Shown piece by piece: positions 55,811-64,000 of a stretch of 64,000 nucleotides of DNA. The stretch's first letter is position 1. The number at the start of each line of letters is the position of its first letter. The notes under the pieces were generated by a model. That model did no database searches. It saw nothing but the letters and a program-made list of their open reading frames with translations, and was not told the origin of the DNA. This stretch comes from Apiosordaria backusii (Eukaryota > Ascomycota > Sordariomycetes > Sordariales > Lasiosphaeriaceae): the NCBI GenBank assembly GCA_030549205.1, contig JAUKTV010000010.1:1302001-1366000 (forward strand), in the 5' to 3' direction. A program made the position numbers and the translations under genes.

Positions 55811-56569
55811 TCAATTAGGTGTACGGACAATGTCCATCACGTCATACAACTCGTTGATTTTCACATCATACGCCAAGTTCTCACACTTCTCCGGTTCCCC
55901 ATACCCGTAGCTTGCCCAACAGCTGTGCGCCCCAATGTTCTTGGCAAAGAGGATATCAGCCTCGGTATCCCCAACCACCAAGATATCCTTTGCTTTGATA
56001 TCCGGATACAAAGGCGAAACCAAATCACGAAAGCTCGCCGGGTCCGGCTTTTTGGGCACGCCAGGTGTGTCCCCAACAACCAGAGCCACCAGCTTTGCCA
56101 ACCCCTCCTTTTCCAAAACCTGTTCAACAGCTTCCTTCCCTTTGTTGCTGATGACCACCACTGGGATCCCGATGGCTTTTAGCTCGCGGAGGATGCAATC
56201 GACTTTGGCGAAAGGCTTAATTAGGGATTGGCCTTCGGATGCGTAGAGGGTGCGGTAGGTGGTTATCCAGTTGGCTAGGTCGAGGTTGTTGATATCGGTG
56301 GGGTTGTTTTGGGTTGGGACATGGAGGAGCAGGGTGCGGAATGTGGGCTCGAGGCCGGCACCGCTGGAGATGGTGGCGCGGGTGGAGGGGAGGGTGGGGG
56401 GTTGGGAGGAGGGGAGGAGGTGGGAGAAGGTGAGGGAGATGTAGTGGGTGATGGAGGTGTGGGTGTCGAAGAGGGTGCCGTCGAAGTCGAAGAGGGTGCC
56501 GTCGAAGTCGAAGATGATGAGCTTTGGGGGTGACCCCGCGTTGGGTGGGGGGTAGTTGGGGGTTGTCAT
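55811..56569 (-). CDS. HAD-superfamily phosphatase (phosphoglycolate phosphatase-like) with duplicated catalytic motif
   Basis: Haloacid-dehalogenase hydrolase, Gph/AHBA-type, acting on a small phosphate ester. Single exon, 252 aa. Motif I (DxDGT, nucleophile Asp) is present twice in tandem: II-FDFDGTL-FDFDGTL-FDTHTS at residues 18-38, from a 21-bp direct repeat at about 56460-56515. Motif II is IPVVVISNKGKEAV, motif III KKPDPASF, motif IV ILVVGDTEADILFAKNIGAH. The cap region is normal. Which copy of motif I works is unclear; in either case the second Asp pair sits seven residues further from the Rossmann strand. The frame is intact, so it may be functional, and assembly error in a repeat is the other reading. 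Confidence 0.9.
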   Translation of the reverse strand: MTTPNYPPPNAGSPPKLIIFDFDGTLFDFDGTLFDTHTSITHYISLTFSHLLPSSQPPTLPSTRATISSGAGLEPTFRTLLLHVPTQNNPTDINNLDLANWITTYRTLYASEGQSLIKPFAKVDCILRELKAIGIPVVVISNKGKEAVEQVLEKEGLAKLVALVVGDTPGVPKKPDPASFRDLVSPLYPDIKAKDILVVGDTEADILFAKNIGAHSCWASYGYGEPEKCENLAYDVKINELYDVMDIVRTPN

Positions 56570-56811
56570 TTTGGGGAGGGGAAGAAAGGATTATTTATGG
56601 AAAGCAGGGGTAAAGAGCTCCGCTGCACAGCAAGAGAGTGGTGGTGGGTGATGCTTCAAGGTCTATCGACAAAGCTGGAGGGATCAGTCTACGATTGTGT
56701 GAGGTTGAAAATTGTGGTTGGACAACATACACCAACGCCCACACACCTTGTTCTTGTGGAGCAGGTACAACAGTGAGCGTAATGTCACACCAAACCCCGA
56801 CAACACGAACC

Positions 56812-57918
56812 TTAAAGCGCCGCTTTCCTCCCCTTACTAAACTTCCTCCCCGCCTCCAAAACCAAAACAGTCTGCTGCGCAACCACCAAAAGCTCCATAT
56901 TCTCATCACAGATAACCACATCCAGATCCATCCTGCCCCCTTCCAGCATATTAGCCATGGTTCTAATAAAAGTCCACCCATTGTTCTTGGTAGGGTCCAC
57001 CCGCCTCTTAAACTCAATATCCAACGTCACGGTGTTATTAAACACCTGCGCCTTCATCGCTTCCTCAATGCTATTCCAAATCACCACTGGCTTCCCCTCA
57101 TTTTCTTTGTCGGCAGCTTCAAAGTGTATCATTTTGGCGTGGATGCTGTGAGCATCGTATGCGCCTCTGTTGTTGAGTAAAGTATCGGACATGCTTGGTA
57201 GTGCATCCGTCAAGAAGGTCAACAGTGTGTTATCCACCCCACGTTCGTGACTGGGGAGTAGTGGTCGTGATTATTGTGGGCGTAGATGAATTTATACCAC
57301 CCGTCATGAACGCCGTTTGTGGTGTGGCCTTGTCTTGGTGCTAACACTAACATCCGTTCAGTGAACTTGAGGAACTCGCCTTTCATACGGCCCATCACCC
57401 AATTAGGGTCTTTTTGGTTGGATTCGACTGCTTTGAAACTGGGGGTGGGTTGGGAGGGGGGAGTAAAGTCCATTCTGACTTTGCTGAGGGACCTAAGGCG
57501 CGGTCGAAGTTGACTGCTGTGGCGATGGCGAGTATTTTGAGCTGGTTGGACTGGGTGAGTGAGGCTTGGAGGGTTGTGCTTGTTGCGCCTGAGCGGAGGG
57601 TTTGGATGGTAATGGTGCTGGTTTCGCGGGTGCAGGGGGCGAGGAACTCGAGGTGGAGTTTGAGGATGTCAGGGTGGTTGCGCTGGGCGATGAGGGGGGA
57701 GGTGGTGAGGTGGGTTGTGAGGGCCTGGTAGATGCCGGCAGCGATGCAGCCACCGTGGAGGGCTGGGTGGGTTGTTAGTGGGGGGTTGAGAGAGGGAAAG
57801 AGAAAGTGAGAGGCGTACTGATGCCAAAAGCCCAGTCGGTGTGCCAGCTGCAGGTGTAAGTGTTGTCTGTTCCGGGGGCGGCTTGGAGGTTAATTTGCTC
57901 TCGGAAGGTTTTCGACAT
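56812..57918 (-). CDS. Fungal thioesterase-like (double hotdog) protein, frame interrupted twice
   Basis: Exon 1 57918..57819, exon 2 from 57762; intron 56 bp with CTAAC branch point. Exon 1 and 2 join to WAFGI/TLHGGCIAAGIYQAL, the usual start of acyl-CoA-thioesterase-like hotdog proteins; next are LKLHLEFLAPCTRETSTITI and ILAIATAVNFDRALGPS. The frame then shifts near 57456-57461 (six Cs on the coding strand; seven would restore it) before PSFKAVESNQKDPNWVMGRM, and again near 57237-57240 (four Gs; five would restore it) before DNTLLTFLTDALPSMSDTLL. Both breaks lie in homopolymers. Two micro-introns (57479..57439, 41 bp; 57297..57251, 47 bp) would also restore frame (320 aa), but would delete the DGWYKF and VTNVG segments, which look conserved. 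So it is a recent pseudogene, an assembly error, or a gene with very short introns. Confidence 0.72.
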
Positions 57919-59253
57919 TGTATTGTTTTGTGTTCCTGTTATGTTGGGAACCTACTGTTCAAGGAATGAAGGAAATAAGGGAAGTGCTGTTCGAATAAAG
58001 TTGTGTTCCGTCTCTCCATCAATGCCGGCGTTGTACGACCTTAATATACCACCCGAGCTTCCAACAAGTCCTTCCTGATTGGGGCACATTTTTTCCTATT
58101 ACACAGCACGAAGTCCCAACGCGTTGACAGCCATTCCATGCCTACATACCATGCAACCATGATCGGACTTGGGGCTGGGTGCAACAGAACGTCCCCAGAC
58201 AGTTACATAAGGCACGAGGTCCCCACACCAAAACCATTTCTTGCGTTGCGGGCTTCCGCCATGATGAAACCTGAGAGAAGAATCTCAGCCCTAAATCCTT
58301 TGTGGGTGGGTACTTCGGCGATAAGGAATGCGATGCTTTGTTTATTCGCGTAAACTGACCCCTTAAAAAGCCCCTTTTTGAGAGGGTGGGGTATGCCAAG
58401 GTATCCAAAGACAGGGGTAAAAACCATCAATTTCTAGCCCTTTGAACTTGGGAAACAACATCTGTAGGTAAGCCGCCTGAATGGATCGATGTTATCTATA
58501 GTAGGCGTTGCCAGTATGGTCAACCTTTTTGGGTAACAACTTCAGTTCTGTTGGGCCCAGTGGCGCCAGTGGACACGACTTGTTGGCCGAGGAGCATCCT
58601 GTGAAGAAAAGGGATCATAGATTTAAACCTAAGGGAAAGTTTTCGCAGCGTAACGGCTGGAAAGTATGGCAAGTATGATAAACAGGCCTCTAATGTGGCG
58701 GACTATCCATGTGTTGGTGAGGGGAGCAAGTGATCCCTGTGGTAAAAGGCAGCTGGGGGAAACAAGGCCAACCACGGTGACGACTAGTGGAGAAATTGAT
58801 GGGTCAGGAGTCTACTCTTCAGGCCACGAGGACAAGAAAAGCAGGACGTATACCGGAGCTTGCGGCCGTTGCGGGGTCTTGCAAATTCAGATGGTTGTTA
58901 TCAGAGGGAACACAGCGGCTTCGTAATCCTGAACACGCGCTTCTGCTACTTCGATTGGTAGGCAGATCAAAAGAGATGGATAGCTACCCACTGATTGCTC
59001 CATACGTATCATTCACACACTGGTGGTGTCATGCGTTTGCGCACATGGTCACCAGTTCAGTGGTCTAGACATGCATGTTGAATGACCGGCCGAGACGCAG
59101 ATCCTCTGTTTCTCCCATGAACAGATATATATTCTTCCCCTGGCACTGGATTTTTCAGCCCTTTCATTCCTTGGCAGTAACTGACTTTTGACAGCTATTT
59201 TCATCACCTAAAATCCACGACTGCCAACACCCACCTCACGTACAACTTGCACG
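57919..59253. other. Intergenic: thioesterase / secreted-protein divergent region
   Basis: 1.3 kb; ORFs 58142..58408 and 58666..58926 are unsupported. A TATA element for the right-hand gene is at 59126. Confidence 0.5.
59126..59133 (+). promoter_or_regulatory. TATA box of the small secreted-protein gene
   Basis: TATATATT about 125 bases before the ATG at 59254, followed by a CT-rich leader with TCATCACC; a typical fungal inducible-promoter arrangement. Confidence 0.5.
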
Positions 59254-59975
59254 ATGCTCTCCAATCTTACACTTCTTTGCGGCAGTCTACTGCTTACCTT
59301 CTCCGGTGTATGCTTGCTGTAGGAACTACTTTATGCCCGGACGCAACATTACTAACCTGTATACAGGTTGCCCGCGCCATCCGTCCATTGAGCAACTACA
59401 CCATGGTCGATCTCCAGTGGGACATGCCAATCGCCCCCGGCGATTCTAACAGAGGCACCATTAGTGTCAACGGCACGATCGAGAATGCAATTGAGCAGAT
59501 GGAACTCCTTTACCCCGGCTGGAACCAGACATTCCACAGCCAGCTGCAACACCACCGTGACACAAACGCCAAGGCTGCTGTGGACAAGGAGGAGCCCACG
59601 AGCTGGGACTGTAACATTGATAAGAAGATGGCCCAGCAGTGGTGCATTTCCATCGGTATCAAGTACCTCCGTGGCTTGGATGGTATCCCCAAGAACGGTC
59701 CTGGGCCGGGTAATTGTGGCCGTGTGAGCTGCAGCTATGGCTCGGCTATCTATTGGTGTAATGAGGTACGCTTCTTTCATATCCACGCCAAAGAACCTAA
59801 TCGGGCTGATACTGTACAGAATAATTTCGAGAAGGAGGTTACCTGGAATGGAATTGCAGACGGGGCTGAAGAACTGCTTACCCACTGCAAGACCAGCGAG
59901 ATGTGGACGAATGTGAAGGGCCAAGTCAATTACAAGGACAACTGGAATGTTGTCGTCTATGCAGACCCCTGTTAG
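59254..59975 (+). CDS. Small secreted Cys-rich protein (effector-like), unknown
   Basis: Exons 59254..59307, 59367..59765, 59820..59975 (202 aa). The signal peptide MLSNLTLLCGSLLLTFSG is followed by a mature part with seven Cys, N-glycosylation sites (NYT, NGT, NQT) and a block CGRVSCSYGSAIYWCNE. After intron 2 comes a conserved-looking tail WNGIADGAEELLTHCK, VKGQVNYKDNWNVVVY. I know this C-terminal pattern from a family of fungal secreted proteins common in plant-associated and soil ascomycetes, but no function is assigned. Intron 2 is 54 bp and stop-free in frame, so retention would insert 18 residues; it has GTACGC and GTACAG ends. Has its own TATA box. Confidence 0.8.
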
Positions 59976-60174
59976 ATAGAAGGCAACAAGATTTAACAAC
60001 GGTATTGTAACCTAGAAGGCAATGTAGGCAGTGGGGATTCCTAGCTTTGCGTCGCTCACTGGACAAGGGCAAGATGTGGCGATAGATAGGCAACGCAGTA
60101 GTTTTTTGATCGCCGCTCAGGTAGATAGGCGGAAACTCTTTCAATATTAAAAGTCTTACGCTACATCCTCGGTA

Positions 60175-62056
60175 TCATATGATCTCACTAGCCTTCTTCT
60201 CAACATGCGGCTCCGACCCATCATCACTGGTGCAGTAACTCTTCTTCGACTGCTCCTTGAAGACAGCCACATCAGTAACCTCTTCCTGCTCCTTCCGCCC
60301 CTCGAGCTCAACAGGCTCGTCCTCATCCAGCTTCTCATCAGAGATCATTTTCGGGTTGAACGCTAGTGCTCCCTTGGGGACAAACGTTGCCACGAACACC
60401 AAAACACTGATGATGGTCATCTGCATACCAGCGGTAAACAACAGAGCCTCATGAATGGTCCCTCCATTAGTGCCTCCAGACTCGTTGTACACTCCATCAA
60501 GGTACCGCCCTAGCAGAGTACCCGAGATGGCATAGGTGACGATGTAGAACGAGTACAAGAATGCCATAACAGCACCAAGAGCTGAGACGTTCTTGTTCTT
60601 GGACTCGAGCCGTGAAAGAGACGCCTGGATGTACGCAGCAAGCGAGACATCACCAGCTGCCCAGCCGAACGCGATGGGGGCAAATGTCGCGGCCACTATC
60701 CACGCTTGGGCAACATCATCAACCGGTGGCCGCCAGAAGGGGATGTACCACACGATCAACAACATTATCGCGTCCAAACGGAGCCAAGGCATGGGCGTTT
60801 GGATGGTATTTGTGAGGAGCAACACCGCCAACGCACCCAACAGTTCACCCAAGTTCGAACCGCCCACCATGATCTGCGACCAGGCTGAGTGCCCGAGATA
60901 GCGCCTAGCTACCTGGGGCGCAATGCCGTTCTCGAGATATCGATGTGCATAGAGGGCGACGGCATAGCCCGGTACGAGCCAGATGAACTTGCGCGAGGTG
61001 AAAAGGATCCTGGCGCCGACCCAGATAGACTCGCCAAAGAGGAACAGGCCACGGAATGCTGCCTTCCAGTAGGCCGGTTTCTCGTGTTGGTGGAGGCTCG
61101 ACCTTTGCCGCTTGAAGTCCAGTTCGCTGATGAAGAACCAAATGATGGCGCAGAAAGAGAAGCAGACGGGTGTGACAATGAAGGCCTTGTTGTTGCCAAG
61201 CTGGGGAATGATGACCAGCGCTGTGACAAAGGCGCCTGCTGTGCCCGTGAATTCGTAGAAGATGTGGACCTGACGGCATTTCAGCTTGTGTATTCTGGTA
61301 AAGAATGAAGGGCATACGAACAATGGAGTCCATCTTTCTCAGCTTCTGCACATGGCCGCCGACAATGTCTCGTGGAATGACTCTGCGAATGAGCTCGACC
61401 ATGCCGTAAGCAATGCCGCTGATACAGTAGACTGGAATCATGGCGTCGGTGTTGTATCTAAAACAGTGTCAGTGTGTGTTGACTGTCGGGCAAGACAAGT
61501 GAGAACTCACTTTCCGTAATATGACCAGTCATTTTCGGGGTGGTTCTCACGATCTGAAGAATTATCTGGTCAGTCGATTGCGATCTTGGAATTCCCACAG
61601 TAAGGTACGCACAGGCAACCGGCATAAAGGTACCACCCGTCGCGGCATCAATGATAAGAAGCAGGGCAGAGCAAAGACCAAATACCAGCACGGCACAGGC
61701 GAGGACATTTTTCGTTGGATAGCGTTTTACCTACGCCGCCATGTCAGTTAACAACACAGACCAAGGAGAGCCAAAGCATCGACACATACCAGAGGTCCTA
61801 TCAAAATAGAGCCAATACATTGGCAAGCCTGATTCAGTCCTGTGAGAAGTCCGACACGCTCAAATGTTCGACTCGGCCGCCCGCTCTGGATTGCTTCGTA
61901 GTCGTATCGATTTGTTGCCAGCGCCACGACGGAGCCGTTGAAGGCTTCCAACCCGAACTTGTAGATCATAATTCCGGCAATGTATATGGCGATGTTTCGT
62001 CGTTCCTGGGGCGTGAATGCCCGCAGGCCGTCCTTGAGTTCGGCAAGATACCCCAT
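60175..62056 (-). CDS. Major facilitator superfamily transporter
   Basis: Exons on the minus strand: 62056..61790, 61730..61613, 61553..61511, 61457..61322, 61269..60175 (552 aa). Polytopic with about 12 hydrophobic helices. The N-terminus MGYLAELKDGLRAFTPQERR precedes helix 1 (IAIYIAGIMIYKFGLEAFNG). Later parts include LTGLNQACQCIGSILIGPL, FGLCSALLLIIDAATGG, PVYCISGIAYGMVELIRRVI, the spliced MDSIVHIFYEFTGTAGAFVT, NNKAFIVTPVCFSFCAIIWF and DDVAQAWIVAATFAPIAFGW. Exon 3 is only 43 bases. The cytosolic tail is acidic. The last intron uses a GTTCGT donor; the alternative GTATGC donor breaks the frame. Substrate unknown; the fold and the central loop place it in a fungal MFS family without characterised members known to me. 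Confidence 0.85.
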
Positions 62057-63441
62057 GATGGCGATATCTGCTGGCGTGCATCCGCCGTCGCAAACACGAA
62101 GAAGTCTGAGATGCAAGAGAATAATATTCTACTCCATGCAAGGCATGGAACAGCGGAGTGTGCACTCCACGTGGTTATAGCAAGGTTTGGGGGGCAAGAG
62201 GAACTTATTTGCTGTGCGTGGATGCAACCACCCCTGAGTCCGATGCCGCGAGCACCCGAGGGGGCGGGCCCCGGCCCATCGGCTAGGCGAAGGGTCTGCA
62301 GACATCGATAGTGTCTCTCTGGGTTGACTTCAAGGGTGTTTTATGCAGCAGCAGGGATAGATAGTTGAGTTCTCTTGCTTCTACTTGAAAATTCCATGTC
62401 ATATGTCGTGCGATGCTATGCTGACGCTTCAGCCGCAGTCCTACATCTTGTCATGGCGGCAGAGGAGGTGCTCATGAAGTTGTCTCTGCAAGACGACAGT
62501 CGTCTCACACCGAAAAAGAGCGTTTCAACTCCCAGGCTTGTGTGATTCTGAACACAATGTATCCTATTCGGGACCGACAGGATGGTCGGGGATGTCTCTG
62601 ATCCGCTGTGATCGCCGTCGCAGTCCAGGTTTGCGACTTTGTTGGTGTGTGGGCGTGAGGTGAGGATGTTTGAGGCGGCATCCCAGACCCCAATGACATG
62701 GAGAAGAGGGTAGCAGTTTGTCAGCGCCTCTGGGATGTGGATTGCGGGTGCAGTCATGGCATGAATGCCGTGTTTGAGGTGTGATGGTCGACGTTGAATT
62801 AGAGCCACCAGGTCGAACACGTGGTCTTGGCATCGATGTGGGCCAAGACCAACTCTCATCTCCAGCTACCAAAAGAAGAAGCAACGTGCATCTCTTGTGG
62901 AACACCGCGCCAGAACCAGGCGTTATATCGAGGCTCCACTTTGGTGCCGGTCGAGAAAGCGAAATGGTTGATCCTGGATCGGAGACCAAGACCACGATCA
63001 GAGAGCCGTGGGCTGTTACGCCTTGCTCATTCGCCGCACAAACAGCACCCACGTCTGCCCCCCACGTGTGATTGTATGTGTGATAGGACCCTAATCCGTC
63101 CACCGGAAGTCGTTATCGGCCGATACTTACATGGGATAGCTCGTGCCGACTTGCTTTTGTTGTCCTCGACGCCCTCATGTCGGGACCATCACCCAGCCTT
63201 CGATACTGCTGGGCCGGGCCACACTTTGAGGCCCTTTGTTGCATTGCATATTGCGTCTGTCTCAACCAGGTTCCTGTCACTTTGAGCCTCTGGGAGCCGT
63301 CTCCCCCACGGTTCCCTTCTTTCGGTTCCTCAACAGATCCGCCTCCTTCCGGCTCCTATCCAAACTTTTGCTGGACATCCACACTTCTCCCTCAGTTGTT
63401 TATGCGTCTGCAGGTATCAAATACTGTTTGAACCGACTACT
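62057..63441. other. Intergenic: MFS / right-edge gene divergent region
   Basis: 1.4 kb. ORFs at 62416..62859 and 62564..63103 overlap on the same strand in different frames and have no motif. The final 200 bases are CT-rich, typical of a promoter/leader. Confidence 0.5.
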
Positions 63442-64000
63442 ATGACCGTTGATGCTGAGGAACTCTTGATCCGGCCTTTCCGTGATGTCGTTGCTGTCGG
63501 GACTACCGCTGTGACCAATGCCGCCTCTCTCGGTCCACACCGCGCTGATGATGCCGATCGCATGTCAAGGGCCGCACAGGCCCTCGTCAGAGAGGGGGAG
63601 AGGGCACTTAAGAAGCTGCAGCCGGTCTGGGACGATCAAGTCCAAAAGCTCGGGGATCTGTTCAAAAGAATGATCACGCAACAAGGTATCGTGCGGTTGG
63701 CTGCTTAAAGCATATCTTCCTGGCCACACCATCCAGAAGCTCATTCCATCTCCTCTCCAGCTTCCATCGAGAAAAGGCGTTTGGTCCTAGAGGAGCTCCT
63801 TTGGGACTTCGACGATGTCACGCACCCAGACGAATTCGATGTCGAGCGGTACTCAGCTCTTCAGACAGCGACCAAAGCTCTCGCTCTTGATATCGTGGAG
63901 ACCGCCAAACGACTGAAGCCAACCATGATTGCGGCACCAGAAATACCAGAAGGAGGGTTCCCGCCACTACCACCTCTCCCTGTCCACCGCTTCGAATCGC
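63442..64000 (+). CDS. Unknown protein, 5' part only (runs off right edge)
   Basis: Exon 1 63442..63685 and exon 2 from 63761; intron 75 bp (GTATCG, CTCCAG). Starts MTVDAEELLIRPFRDVVAVG. The visible ~160 residues are mostly helical and charged (AAQALVREGERALKKLQPVW, SIEKRRLVLEELLWDFDDVT, ALALDIVETAKRLKP) with a Pro-rich end. The helical N-terminus resembles the start of fungal signalling or NLR-like proteins, but no domain can be named from this fragment. Confidence 0.65.

Noticed and set aside
1..64000. Biosynthetic gene cluster, CRISPR array, intact transposon or viral insertion
   Set aside because: No PKS/NRPS/terpene core genes, no spaced direct repeats of CRISPR type, no transposase, reverse-transcriptase or viral motifs were seen on either strand.

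Overview
The window is nuclear DNA of a filamentous ascomycete, most likely a Sordariomycete (inferred to be near Sordariales). The grounds are: genes split by short GT-AG introns of about 50-70 bp with CTRAC-type branch points, NNC-rich codon use, intergenic gaps of 0.3-3.6 kb, an intron-containing tRNA-Pro, and fungal-only protein families (HeLo, SLATT_fungal, WSC, Bqt4, Ppg1). No virus, bacterial operon, CRISPR array or secondary-metabolite cluster is visible. Exon-intron models were built by hand from splice signals and reading-frame continuity; they have not been checked against transcripts.

Layout. 0-10 kb: 3-hydroxyisobutyrate dehydrogenase (-, runs off the left edge), nuclear-envelope protein Bqt4 (-), RhoGDI (+), PP2A-like phosphatase Ppg1 (-). 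12-15 kb: a large CCHC zinc-knuckle/proline-rich/RS protein (+). 15-18.4 kb: a gene desert with a TA-rich relic and a ~54-bp tandem repeat. 18.4-27.9 kb: HeLo-pseudokinase (+), AP-3 beta (-), an unknown protein (+), kinetochore Nuf2 (-), a two-TM protein (-). 28-31.4 kb: poorly coding. 31.4-36.3 kb: a large unknown basic protein (+), tRNA-Pro(AGG) (+), thioredoxin (-). 37-45.1 kb: WSC protein (-), secreted type-B carboxylesterase (-), aprataxin Hnt3 (+), a charged coiled-coil protein (-). 45.8-50 kb: two copies of a dispersed repeat around an NmrA-like gene (+); a third copy lies at 39.4 kb. 50.5-58 kb: 3-hydroxyacyl-CoA dehydrogenase-like (+), a small 2-TM ORF (-), GFA-domain protein (+), SLATT_fungal protein (-), HAD phosphatase (-), a frame-interrupted thioesterase (-). 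59-64 kb: small secreted Cys-rich protein (+), MFS transporter (-), and the 5' part of an unknown gene (+).

Most genes are single-copy housekeeping genes without functional clustering: valine catabolism, vesicle coats, mitosis, redox, DNA repair, phosphatase signalling. The less ordinary content is the HeLo-pseudokinase, the SLATT_fungal protein, the small secreted Cys-rich protein, a three-copy repeat family whose copies differ in a RIP-like way, a possible second promoter and start inside RhoGDI intron 1, a HAD enzyme with its catalytic motif duplicated in tandem, and a thioesterase with two single-base homopolymer breaks. No convincing multi-gene novel system was found.
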